From assembly GCA_947629455.1 (NCBI GenBank), contig CANRDT010000007.1, positions 23,248-87,247 on the forward strand: a DNA stretch of 64,000 nt. The letters are read 5' to 3'. The notes under the pieces were generated by a model. That model had not been told where the DNA came from and did no database searches. It was given only the letters and a program-made list of their open reading frames with translations. The DNA is from an uncultured Ruminococcus sp. GTDB lineage: Bacteria > Bacillota > Clostridia > Oscillospirales > Ruminococcaceae. Made by a program: the position numbers and the translations under genes. This document shows, piece after piece, positions 1 through 7,973 of this stretch (position 1 is its first letter; every line of letters begins with the position of its first letter).

Positions 1-125
1 TGAAATTTGCACGGAGATCAACTTTGTAAAAGTACATTTTGTTATTTTAAAAAATCAGAACAACCGGTATATGTTTGTTCTTTCTTATGAGTTGATCTGT
101 ATTTTGTTTACCATATCTGCTCTGC
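1..125. other. Intergenic sequence at window edge
   Basis: AT-rich sequence with no open frame that looks like a gene and no RNA or promoter that I recognise. It leads directly into the first copy of the palindromic repeat family. Confidence 0.5.
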
Positions 126-348
126 TGTTGGGGGAGACCCCTTTGAAAAAGGGTCCTCCCCCAAACCCCCTCACTAAAACTTCCGGTTATTTTTGCGAGG
201 GGCAACAAGATCTTCCAAAGACTTAGCAAGCCTGTTTCGCGCAGCGTTTTCAAGCGGACTGCTGCCCCTCGCAAAAATCATTAAAAGTCTTTGGAAAGGG
301 GCATGGGGAATAACCTTTCTTCAGAAAGGTTTTCCCCAAAAGAAAAGC
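126..348. repeat. Palindromic interspersed element, family 1, copy 1
   Basis: The element has three parts. A left hairpin (a run of Gs, then CCCTTTGAAAAAGGG, then a run of Cs) is terminator-like. A long inner stem has arms TTTTTGCGAGGGGCA (190-204) and TGCCCCTCGCAAAAA (263-277), perfectly complementary over 15 bases. A right hairpin (AACCTTTCTTCAGAAAGGTT) follows. The same plan is seen at seven other loci in this window with different stem sequences. It lies just upstream of the ClC gene and has no coding capacity. Confidence 0.85.
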
Positions 349-405
349 AGCTGCGGTAAATAAATTCTTATTTTAACCCAAAAGTAAGAGAAGGGGTGAC
401 GGAAA

Positions 406-1677
406 ATGCCGTCAAAGGAGTTCTTTTACGACAAAGCAAAAAGCGCGGCAAGGTATTTTGCCGCGTTTTCAAAATGGGCGGTCATCGCTGCGGCAATAGG
501 TATCTGCGGCGGTCTTATCGGGACTTTTTTTCATATGGCTCTTAATATGGCGGCGGATATTTTTTCGGCGCATCGGTTTATGCTGTGGCTGCTGCCTGCG
601 GCAGGCGTGCTGATAGTCTTTCTATACCACATAGCAGGCATAACCGAGGACGCAGGCACGAATCTCATCATAACTTCCGTCAGAGGAAAGAACAAAGTGC
701 CGATAGTCGTGGCTCCGCTCATCTTCATTTCCTCCTTTTTTACGCACGTCTGCGGCGGCTCGGCAGGCAGAGAGGGCGCGGCTTTGCAGCTCGGAGGAGC
801 TATCGGCGCAAAGACCGCCGAAGTCGCAAGACTTGACGAAAAGGACCGCGGTCTTGCGGTAATGTGCGGTATGAGCGCGGTTTTCTCGGCGCTGTTCGGA
901 ACACCCGTTACGGCTTGCTTTTTCGCTATGGAAGTCATCAGCGTGGGAATTATCTACTATGCCGGATTCGTTCCCTGCCTGATCTCCGCGCTGACCGCCT
1001 GCAAGATCTCTATGCTTTTCGGGATCGCTCCGTCCTTTTACGACATATCGGGCAGCGTTCCGGGATTGAGCCTTGGGTCGGCAGTCAGGACGGGAGCGCT
1101 TGCCGCTTTGTGCGCAGGAGTGAGCATACTCTTCTGCGCGGTCATGGAATTTACGGCGAAAAAACTGCGCGGCGGCTTTGAAAATCAGTATGCGCGTATC
1201 CTCATTGGCGCGGCGGCTGTCATTCTTATGACCTTTGCGGTCGGAACTTACGATTACAACGGCGCAGGCACTGCCATAATAACCGCCGCTACCGAGGAGG
1301 GCTCTGCAAGGTGGTGGGATTTCGCCCTGAAAATGGTGTTTACCGCAGTCACGATCGGCGCGGGATTCAAGGGCGGCGAGATCGTTCCCACGCTGTTTAT
1401 CGGTTCGACGTTCGGCTGCTGCGCAGGGGAACTGCTCGGGCTCGATCCGCGTTTCGGAGCGGCTGTCGGTATGGTCGCGCTCTTCTGCGGAGTAGTCAAC
1501 TGCCCTGCCGCCGCCGTGTTTTTAAGTCTTGAGCTTTTCGGCGGAGGAGGTATCGCGCTGTTCGCTGCGGCAAGCGCGGTTAGCTATATGCTTTCGGGAT
1601 ATTACGGACTGTATTCGGGGCAGAAGATAGTATATTCCAAAACGGCGGCGGAATATATAAATATAAACGCAAAATAG
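406..1677 (+). CDS. ClC-family chloride channel or H+/Cl- antiporter
   Basis: A 423-residue polytopic membrane protein of the voltage-gated chloride channel family, which moves Cl- (or F-) across the cytoplasmic membrane as a homodimer. The family's selectivity motif GREGA is at residues 121-125, keeping the gating glutamate (E123). An earlier DAGTNLI segment sits where GSGIP is usual. A later GGEIVP segment near residue 324 matches the GxFxP region. There is no CBS domain, so it is a short bacterial form. The start is supported by AGAAGGGG about 9 bases upstream. No partner gene is adjacent. I cannot tell from sequence alone whether it is a channel or an antiporter. Confidence 0.9.
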   Translation: MPSKEFFYDKAKSAARYFAAFSKWAVIAAAIGICGGLIGTFFHMALNMAADIFSAHRFMLWLLPAAGVLIVFLYHIAGITEDAGTNLIITSVRGKNKVPIVVAPLIFISSFFTHVCGGSAGREGAALQLGGAIGAKTAEVARLDEKDRGLAVMCGMSAVFSALFGTPVTACFFAMEVISVGIIYYAGFVPCLISALTACKISMLFGIAPSFYDISGSVPGLSLGSAVRTGALAALCAGVSILFCAVMEFTAKKLRGGFENQYARILIGAAAVILMTFAVGTYDYNGAGTAIITAATEEGSARWWDFALKMVFTAVTIGAGFKGGEIVPTLFIGSTFGCCAGELLGLDPRFGAAVGMVALFCGVVNCPAAAVFLSLELFGGGGIALFAAASAVSYMLSGYYGLYSGQKIVYSKTAAEYININAK

Positions 1678-1733
1678 ACGGAAAATTGTAGAAAATCCAC
1701 AAAAAACATCGGTAAAATTTATTGAAATACTCA

Positions 1734-1762
1734 TTGAAAAAGTTACCGAAATGTGATATACT
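1734..1762 (+). promoter_or_regulatory. Sigma-A-type promoter for the phosphoribosyltransferase gene
   Basis: TTGAAA at 1734-1739 and TATACT at 1757-1762 with a 17-base spacer, about 55 bases before the chosen start codon. Confidence 0.6.
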
Positions 1763-1815
1763 TATTGATATTAATACAAAACTGCACGTCCAGAACGTCC
1801 AAGGAGGAAAAAATT

Positions 1816-2445
1816 ATGGAAAACCGCGAACAGACGATAGATTCCGCAAAGAATAACAGGATAAAGATCGGTATTATTCCGGGGCATTTTGCCACAAACC
1901 ATTCCCATGTAAATTACTACGTCGATATGACGACCATAAAGACCAGTCACAAAATGGCGAAAGAGGCTGCAAATCAGCTTGCAATGACCTACACCGGCAC
2001 TCATGTGGACACTATAATCTGTCTGGAGGGTACGGAGATGCTGGGCGCGTTTCTGGCGCAGAGCCTTGCCGAGGGCGGCATTAACAGCGGTTCGGACATC
2101 GCGGTGGTAACGCCGGAGCTCAACTCTAACAATCAGATGATATTCCGCGACAACACGCAGAAAAAGATCTGGGGAAAACAGGTACTTCTGCTTATCGCCT
2201 CCGCCTCAACGGGCAAGAGCATAAGCAGGGCGATCGAATGTCTGAAATACTACAACGGACATCTTGTCGCGATCGGCGCGATCTTTTCCGCGATCAAGGA
2301 ATCGAGCGGCATCGACGTCCACGCTATCTTCTACGACGACGATCTTCCGAAATACGAGACCTACAGCTCCTCCCACTGTCCCATGTGTCAGAACGGTCAG
2401 AAGGTCGACGCTATCGTAAATTCTTTCGGATATTCAAAGATATAG
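1816..2445 (+). CDS. PyrE-like phosphoribosyltransferase-fold protein
   Basis: A 209-residue soluble protein resembling orotate phosphoribosyltransferases: it has a GTHVDTIICLEGTEMLGA segment and a Rossmann-like core. The start is placed at ATG 1816 because AAGGAGG lies just upstream; a longer frame reaching back to 1753 has no ribosome binding site. The PRPP-binding loop, usually with two acidic residues followed by TTG, reads LLIASASTGKS here, so both acidic residues are missing. The C-terminus has a CPMC pair, a possible metal site. It is a single-gene unit between its own promoter and a terminator. The substrate cannot be assigned; a regulatory or altered-specificity member is possible. 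Confidence 0.7.
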   Translation: MENREQTIDSAKNNRIKIGIIPGHFATNHSHVNYYVDMTTIKTSHKMAKEAANQLAMTYTGTHVDTIICLEGTEMLGAFLAQSLAEGGINSGSDIAVVTPELNSNNQMIFRDNTQKKIWGKQVLLLIASASTGKSISRAIECLKYYNGHLVAIGAIFSAIKESSGIDVHAIFYDDDLPKYETYSSSHCPMCQNGQKVDAIVNSFGYSKI

Positions 2446-2466
2446 ACTTCCCGATACGGAAAAAAC

Positions 2467-2503
2467 AACCGTCCCTTTCTTTGGTGAAAGCGGACGGTTT
2501 TTA
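2467..2503 (+). terminator. Rho-independent terminator
   Basis: AACCGTCC (2467-2474) pairs with GGACGGTT (2492-2499), an inner CTTTC/GAAAG extends the stem, and a T run follows. It closes the phosphoribosyltransferase gene. Confidence 0.8.
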
Positions 2504-2522
2504 ATATTTTCGTTGCAAAATT

Positions 2523-2900
2523 TCAGTCTTTCAGATAATTTTCCACAAAGACGTTCAGTTTTTCGTAAGTTTCGTGGCTTATGACGTGTTCGATCTTGCA
2601 GGCGTCCTCGTCGGTATTTTCCTTGCTGACGCCGAGTATATCGTGCAGGAAACGTGTTATCAGCAGATGTCTGTCGTAGACCTCTCTGGCGCGCAGGTAG
2701 CCGAGCTTTGTCAGCACGATCTCTCCGTCCGGCTTTACGGTGATGTAGCCGCCCTCTCTGAGAATACCCATAGCGCGGCTGACGCTCGGTTTTGAAAAGC
2801 CGAGTTCGGCGGCAATATCAACAGACCGCACATAACCCGTGCGCTCGTGCAAGATAAGTATAGTTTCGAGATAATCTTCGCCGGATTCCCTTATCGGCAT
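2523..2900 (-). CDS. DtxR/MntR-family metal-dependent repressor
   Basis: A 125-residue winged-helix regulator. The N-terminal helix-turn-helix (VRSVDIAAELGFSKPSVSRA) and the dimerisation/metal motif DACKIEHVIS are typical of MntR-type proteins that bind DNA when loaded with Mn2+ or Fe2+. The C-terminal SH3-like domain of full-length DtxR is absent, as in MntR. It faces the phosphoribosyltransferase gene and shares the terminator region. No metal transporter is adjacent, so the regulon is unknown. The metal is inferred from the family. Confidence 0.88.
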   Translation of the reverse strand: MPIRESGEDYLETILILHERTGYVRSVDIAAELGFSKPSVSRAMGILREGGYITVKPDGEIVLTKLGYLRAREVYDRHLLITRFLHDILGVSKENTDEDACKIEHVISHETYEKLNVFVENYLKD

Positions 2901-3311
2901 ATCGCTCGCTCCTTTCGGGGGATTTTAATTATAATAACATAATAACATAATATTTTAAATTTTGCAATAGTTTTTTGTGATGTTATCGCGGAAATCCATT
3001 TTTGATTTCCGAACGCCATTTCCCCCATAGGGGAAAACAGCATATATAAACTTTCCGCCGTTAATAAAGCCACACTGACAAACTCTTACTTCTTACTTCT
3101 TATCTCTTACTTCTAAACGCCATTTTTCCCCATAGGGAAAACAGCATATATATTATTTCTCTTAGATACTCAAACTTTTGCGCTGTCAATAAAGCCACAC
3201 TGACAAACTCTTACTTCTTACATCTTACCTCTTGCTTCTAAACGCTTACTTCTTTGTACGAAATGCCCTAAAATAAGGGAACATTGAGCGGAAATTTTTT
3301 GGTATTATGTA
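2901..3311. repeat. Tandem duplication containing repeat family 2
   Basis: Non-coding. A unit of about 105-125 bp occurs twice in tandem (3012-3115 and 3116-3240). Each unit starts AACGCCATTT, has a short palindrome around CCCATAGGGG, then AATAAAGCCACACTGACAAA, and ends in a purine/pyrimidine-biased tract made of CTTACTTCTTA-like steps. The second unit carries about 20 extra bases in its middle. The CTTACTTCTTA tract with its adjoining CTGACAAACTC block recurs at 19997, 24078 and 45015. Confidence 0.75.
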
Positions 3312-3340
3312 TTGACAAATGAAGAAATTTGAGTTAAGAT
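3312..3340 (+). promoter_or_regulatory. Promoter of the zinc-ribbon cluster
   Basis: TTGACA at 3312-3317 and TAAGAT at 3335-3340 with a 17-base spacer, about 90 bases before the first zinc-ribbon gene. Confidence 0.7.
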
Positions 3341-3429
3341 AATAGTATAGGTATTGTCGGCGTGAAAAACACGGCAAATGCTTAACGTACTTATGAACAC
3401 AAAGAATATGAATTATCGGGAGGAATATT

Positions 3430-4167
3430 ATGTCAAAGTTTTGCACGACCTGCGGAGCGTCGCTCGATGATAACGCGACATTCTGCACCAGCTGCGGAGC
3501 GTCACAATCGCCTGCGCAGAATAATCAGACCCCGGCTGCTTCTGCCGCCGATACCGTCAAGAACACTTTTAACGACATCAAGGAAAAGGTGAATGTTGAC
3601 GCGGTCAAGGATTCTCTTTCAATGGAGAATATCAAGAACCTCAAGACCAATCCCAACAAGAATACAGTGGTTGCACTTGCCTGCGTGGGTGTGATCGCAC
3701 TTATCGTGATCATTGTTATCTGCAATCTGCTGTTCGGCGGAGCTTATAAAAAGCCGATCGACTATATGTGCAAGGCTATCGAAAAAGGCGACGCAAAGTA
3801 TTTGAAAAAGGTATATTCCGACGTTGAGTGGGAATCCGAACTTGACGACGCCGACGAGGACGAGGCTATCGAGGAAATGAACGACTGGCTTGACCTTGTT
3901 GTCGAGGGTCTGGAAGAGGAATACGGCGAGGATATAAAGATCTCCTATTCCGTAAAGAAGAAAACCAAGCTTTCCAAGAAGAAGGTCGAAGATTTCCAGG
4001 ACGAACTCGAAGATCGCTACGATGAGGACGTCAAGGTAACAAAGGGCTATAAAGTAAAGGTAAAAATGAAGATCAAGGGCGACGAGGACGATGACGAGAA
4101 TACCTCCACGATGTATGTGTATAAAGTGGACGGAAAATGGTGTCTCGGCGCTGGCGGACTGCTCTGA
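3430..4167 (+). CDS. Zinc-ribbon membrane-anchored protein
   Basis: A 245-residue protein. Residues 4-23 form a zinc ribbon (CTTCG...CTSCG). A Gln/Ala/Lys linker follows. One membrane helix at about residues 78-100 (VVALACVGVIALIVIIVICNL) leads to an exported, very acidic domain rich in Asp, Glu and Lys. GGGAGG lies 9 bases before the ATG. The plan (cytosolic zinc ribbon, one helix, small exterior domain) is common in Clostridia, where its role is unknown. It forms a cluster with the next two genes, but a terminator separates it from them. Confidence 0.75.
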   Translation: MSKFCTTCGASLDDNATFCTSCGASQSPAQNNQTPAASAADTVKNTFNDIKEKVNVDAVKDSLSMENIKNLKTNPNKNTVVALACVGVIALIVIIVICNLLFGGAYKKPIDYMCKAIEKGDAKYLKKVYSDVEWESELDDADEDEAIEEMNDWLDLVVEGLEEEYGEDIKISYSVKKKTKLSKKKVEDFQDELEDRYDEDVKVTKGYKVKVKMKIKGDEDDDENTSTMYVYKVDGKWCLGAGGLL

Positions 4168-4197
4168 TAATCATCTGTATCTGTTTTTCGGACGCGT

Positions 4198-4227
4198 AAG
4201 GACGGACAAATTGTCCGTCCTTTTTTA
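4198..4227 (+). terminator. Rho-independent terminator
   Basis: AAGGACGGACAA (4198-4209) is followed by its exact complement TTGTCCGTCCTT (4211-4222) and a T run. Confidence 0.85.
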
Positions 4228-4278
4228 AAACCTGCGGGATCGCCGTAAACGGTCGGCGGAAAGGAGCTGCAAATCACG

Positions 4279-4803
4279 GTGAGAACAAAGCGTATCGTCT
4301 GCGCCGCTATGGCGGCTCTGCTGCTGACTGTCTGCGGCTGCTCCGACAGGAAACCTAAAAACGCTCTTAATTACGAACAACCTGCGCTTACCTTTGCCTG
4401 CTCGATAAAAATGGGCGATGATGAGTCGTATCTCAATTGTTATACCGACGGAGCAAAGGAAAAATATCTTAACGGCGACAGTTATAATTCTTCGCTGACC
4501 GATCTGCTCCAGCCGAAAAAAGGCGGCGGCTCGGGACTTACCTGTAAGATAGAATCCTCCAAAGAACTTGAAAATGACGATCTGCGCGCTCTCGAGGACA
4601 GCTACAGGACCGCCTACAGCCGCAGGATCGCCGTTTCAAAAGCGTATATTCTGAGGATAGCGGTCATGTCTATGAAAAACGATCAGATGATACAGGACGA
4701 ACGCGACCTGACCGTAGTGCTGACCGACAGCGGCTGGAAAATATTCGGCGACGTTATCGAACAACTCGATTTCAAGCCCGTTAATAGATCTGTAGGAAAG
4801 TAA
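4279..4803 (+). CDS. Predicted lipoprotein of unknown function
   Basis: A 174-residue protein starting at GTG 4279, with AAGGAG about 13 bases upstream. A basic N-terminus, a hydrophobic stretch (AAMAALLLTVCGCS) and a cysteine at residue 21 give a lipoprotein-type signal peptide. The exported part (about 150 residues) ends in a VVLTDSGWKIFGDV segment like those of small NTF2-type domains, but I do not recognise a family. It lies between two zinc-ribbon genes and is probably co-transcribed with the second, 30 bases downstream. Confidence 0.65.
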   Translation: MRTKRIVCAAMAALLLTVCGCSDRKPKNALNYEQPALTFACSIKMGDDESYLNCYTDGAKEKYLNGDSYNSSLTDLLQPKKGGGSGLTCKIESSKELENDDLRALEDSYRTAYSRRIAVSKAYILRIAVMSMKNDQMIQDERDLTVVLTDSGWKIFGDVIEQLDFKPVNRSVGK

Positions 4804-4833
4804 TATTCAGAATTTTCAGAAAGGACTGATCTT

Positions 4834-5523
4834 ATGTCAATTATCTGTTCCGTATGCGGACACGAACTGCCGGACGGTTCATTGTTCTGCGGCAACTGCG
4901 GTGAAAAGGTTATCCCTCCGCAGGAAGTATGCGCCCGGTGCGGAAGTCCGCTAAAGCCGGACTCGAAATTCTGCCGCAGCTGCGGTGCTCCTGTCAGCAG
5001 GCAGGAGGAAAAACCGGCAGAACCCGAAAACCCGACAATGGACGAGCTGATACCGCCCGTTATTACGGACGATATGTTCGCCTCCGCCAATACGGCCGTG
5101 AAAAAAGAAGGCGATCCCGATTTTGAATCTATAAGTCTTTCGGATATGCCGTCAGCTCCGCAGCCTGTTACCCCTCCCCCTGAACCTGCACCTGCTCCGG
5201 CTCCCGCGCCTGCGCAGTCCTCGCCTTTCCCGAACGTTACATCGCCTGCGCCCACTCCGTCCACCGCGCCTACTCCCGTTATTAACAGCAGCTATTATGA
5301 AAATTCCGCGCAGAATGTTCAAAGCGCACAGCCTGCTCAGCCTGCCCAGTATGCTCAGTATTCTCAGCCTGCTCAGCCCGTCAGAAATGTGCAGAATACG
5401 CAGCCCGTTCAGCCTGCGACTCAGCAAAAGGAAAAAGGCGGCTGGCTCGTTCCTGCTATCCTTACCGTACTTATCCTCGCAGTGCTCGCCGTTGATATCT
5501 TTGTCCTGCATATTATTCCGTGA
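4834..5523 (+). CDS. Double zinc-ribbon protein with Pro/Gln-rich linker and C-terminal membrane helix
   Basis: A 229-residue protein. Two zinc ribbons occupy residues 5-25 (CSVCG...CGNCG) and 33-52 (CARCG...CRSCG). A long low-complexity region follows, first Pro/Ala-rich, then Gln/Pro/Ala repeats of QPAQ type. One C-terminal membrane helix (LVPAILTVLILAVLAVDIFVL) ends the protein. AGAAAGGA precedes the ATG. It would be tail-anchored with its ribbons in the cytosol. The function is unknown; it may serve as an adaptor together with the two genes upstream. Confidence 0.72.
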   Translation: MSIICSVCGHELPDGSLFCGNCGEKVIPPQEVCARCGSPLKPDSKFCRSCGAPVSRQEEKPAEPENPTMDELIPPVITDDMFASANTAVKKEGDPDFESISLSDMPSAPQPVTPPPEPAPAPAPAPAQSSPFPNVTSPAPTPSTAPTPVINSSYYENSAQNVQSAQPAQPAQYAQYSQPAQPVRNVQNTQPVQPATQQKEKGGWLVPAILTVLILAVLAVDIFVLHIIP

Positions 5524-5533
5524 TATACGCTTT

Positions 5534-6090
5534 TTGTTGGGGGAAACCTTTCTGAAGAAAGGTTCTCCCCCAAACCCCTTTCCAAAGACTTTTAATGATT
5601 TTTGCAGGCAGCAGATAGCAAATTAAAATTCTGATGTAAGTAATTATCCAAGTTGCAAAAGATATATCCGCTGCCTGCAAAAATAGTCAGAACTCCTCAG
5701 AGAGGAGATTTAAGAGAAAAGCCTTTACTCAAAAAAGTCCCTCAAAAAAGAGTCTAACACGAAAAAATAGCCGTACATTCCAATTGGTCTGTACGGTATT
5801 TTTATTTTTGTATTCTTGGTATATCCTCTCTTTTTGAGGTATATCTTCCCTCTTTGGGAGGAATCTTCTTGGAAAGAGCTGTTTTCTGTATCTCTTCTCA
5901 AAGCTTTAGTCATTTTTGCGATGGACGGTGTAATTTTCAAGAGTTGTAAAGTCTGTCCGATAAGCATTTAAACGATTTTGCCGTCCATCGCAAAAATCAT
6001 TGAAAGTTTTAGGAAAGGGGTTCGGGGAATAACCCTTTTTCAAAAGGGTTTTCCCCCGAAAAGGGGAGGTATATCCCCAAAAAGGAGCGT
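5534..6090. repeat. Paired family 1 elements (copies 2 and 3) with a central hairpin
   Basis: Two palindromic elements lie back to back between convergent genes. Copy 2 has inner arms ATTTTTGCAGGCAGC (5598-5612) and GCTGCCTGCAAAAAT (5670-5684). Copy 3 has ATTTTTGCGATGGACGG (5922-5938) and CCGTCCATCGCAAAAAT (5981-5997). Between them is a separate hairpin (GCCGTACA...TGTACGG, about 5770-5800). The outer ends carry terminator-like hairpins. Copy 2 is an inverted near-copy of the element at 40130-40350, and copy 3 of those at 20200-20400 and 37320-37560. Confidence 0.85.
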
Positions 6091-6099
6091 ATACAACAT

Positions 6100-7770
6100 T
6101 CAGAACAGGCCGGAGATATTACCGTCGGAGTCCACGTCAATATTCTGAGCGGCGGGGGTTTTAGGCAGACCGGGCATAGTCATAATATCGCCGGTATAAG
6201 CGACTACGAAGCCTGCTCCGGCGGATATTCTGAGATCGCGGACAGTAATAGAGAATCCCTGCGGTTTTCCGAGTTTAGAGGGGTCGTCCGAGAGGGAGTA
6301 CTGAGTTTTCGCGACACAGACGGGCATTTGCGAGTAGCCGAGATAATTTATTTCTTTAAGAGCCTTTTCAGCCTGCGCGGTATAAATTACGCCGTCCGCG
6401 CGGTATATTTCCTTTGCGATAATATCGAGTTTTTCCTTAACGGGAAGTTTTTCGTCATAGAGAGTGTGGAAATCGCAGGGAACGTTTTCAATAACATTGC
6501 AGACCTTTTGTGCGAGATCCTTGCCGCCCTCGCCGCCCTTTGCGAATATTTCCGCAAGGGAGACTTCCACGTTCATCGACGCGCAGAACTTTTCTATACA
6601 TTCTATCTCGGCGTCCGTATCCGTATGGAACCTGTTTATTGCAACGACCACGGGAACGCCGTATTTGCGCATATTTTCGATATGCGTTTTAAGATTCACC
6701 ATACCCTTTTCAAGAGCCTCGGTATTTTCCTTTGTAAGCTCCGCCCTCGGTACGCCGCCGTTGTATTTCAGTGCGCGGATAGTTGCAACAAGTACCACGC
6801 AGGAGGGTTCCAGTCCGGCAAAGCGGCATTTTATATCCATAAACTTTTCCGCGCCGAGATCCGAACCGAATCCCGCCTCGGTGATACAGTAATCGGCAAG
6901 TTTCAGACCGAGCTTTGTCGCCCTTACCGAATTGCAGCCGTGCGCGATATTTGCAAACGGACCGCCGTGCATAATTGCAGGTGTATTTTCGAGAGTCTGT
7001 ACCAGGTTCGGCTTGATCGCGTCTTTAAGGAGAGCCGCCATTGCGCCGCAGACTTTGAGATCGTCCGCAAAAACAGGCTTGCCGTCATAAGTATACGCCA
7101 CGAGTATCCTCTTGAGCCTTGCCTTGAGATCGTCAAGATCGGCGGCAAGACAGAGTATCGCCATTATTTCCGACGCTACGGTGATCTGAAAACCGTCCTC
7201 TCTCGGGATACCGTTGACCTTAGAGCCGAGACCGACGATGATCTGTCTGAGGGCGCGGTCGTTCATATCCATACACCTTTTAAAAAGCACCCTGCGCTGA
7301 TCTATGCCGAGGGGATTGCCCTGCTGCAGGGAGTTGTCCAGAGCGGCACAGAGCAGATTGTTAGCCGCCGTGATCGCGTGCATATCTCCGGTGAAATGCA
7401 GATTTATATCTTCCATAGGTACTACCTGAGCGTATCCGCCGCCGGCAGCGCCGCCCTTTATTCCGAAAACGGGACCGAGAGAGGGTTCTCTCAGGGCGAG
7501 TATAGCTTTTTTGCCGATCTTTGCCATAGACTGAGCAAGACCGACCGAGACAGTGGTCTTTCCCTCGCCTGCCGGAGTAGGATTTATCGCGGTGACGAGT
7601 ATCAGCTTGCCGTCCGGCTTGTCAGCAAGCCGTGAGAACAGCTCTTCCGAAAGCTTTGCCTTGTAATGACCGTAAGGCTCGAGCATATCCTCGTCAATGC
7701 CCAGATCGGCGGCAATTTCGGTGATCTTTTTCATTTTCGCCTGTGCGGCGATCTCAATATCGCTCAACAT
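6100..7770 (-). CDS. fhs: Formate-tetrahydrofolate ligase
   Basis: A 556-residue enzyme that makes 10-formyl-THF from formate, THF and ATP in one-carbon metabolism. The P-loop TPAGEGKTT is at residues 65-73 and family segments such as [24 protein letters not shown] are present along the full length. The start is placed at ATG 7770 ([10 protein letters not shown]) because GGAAGGA lies upstream; 25 further in-frame codons have no support. The length is normal. It is transcribed alone and convergently with the zinc-ribbon genes, with repeat elements at its 3' end. The divergent neighbour is a PBP gene. Confidence 0.97.
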   Translation of the reverse strand: MLSDIEIAAQAKMKKITEIAADLGIDEDMLEPYGHYKAKLSEELFSRLADKPDGKLILVTAINPTPAGEGKTTVSVGLAQSMAKIGKKAILALREPSLGPVFGIKGGAAGGGYAQVVPMEDINLHFTGDMHAITAANNLLCAALDNSLQQGNPLGIDQRRVLFKRCMDMNDRALRQIIVGLGSKVNGIPREDGFQITVASEIMAILCLAADLDDLKARLKRILVAYTYDGKPVFADDLKVCGAMAALLKDAIKPNLVQTLENTPAIMHGGPFANIAHGCNSVRATKLGLKLADYCITEAGFGSDLGAEKFMDIKCRFAGLEPSCVVLVATIRALKYNGGVPRAELTKENTEALEKGMVNLKTHIENMRKYGVPVVVAINRFHTDTDAEIECIEKFCASMNVEVSLAEIFAKGGEGGKDLAQKVCNVIENVPCDFHTLYDEKLPVKEKLDIIAKEIYRADGVIYTAQAEKALKEINYLGYSQMPVCVAKTQYSLSDDPSKLGKPQGFSITVRDLRISAGAGFVVAYTGDIMTMPGLPKTPAAQNIDVDSDGNISGLF

Positions 7771-7884
7771 AATAAACCAGTCCTTCCCCACAATTTTTGG
7801 ATAACTTCTTTTTTGAATCATACCATTTTGCGCGCCTTCAAACAACCATATTTTCTGAAAATATTATTAATTGTTTTGATATAT

Positions 7885-7913
7885 TTGTTTATCCGTATTA
7901 TTCGGGATATAAT
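7885..7913 (+). promoter_or_regulatory. Promoter of the PBP gene
   Basis: TTGTTT at 7885-7890 and TATAAT at 7908-7913 with a 17-base spacer, about 60 bases before the PBP start. Confidence 0.6.
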
Positions 7914-7973
7914 AACAGTGATACAAGCCCGAAATATCCGAAAACTTAAACAACAAAAAGGGAAATACCGCAA

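Noticed and set aside
6328..7635. 435-residue open frame on the plus strand
   Set aside because: It is wholly antisense to the well-supported fhs gene, has no ribosome binding site and has no recognisable family.
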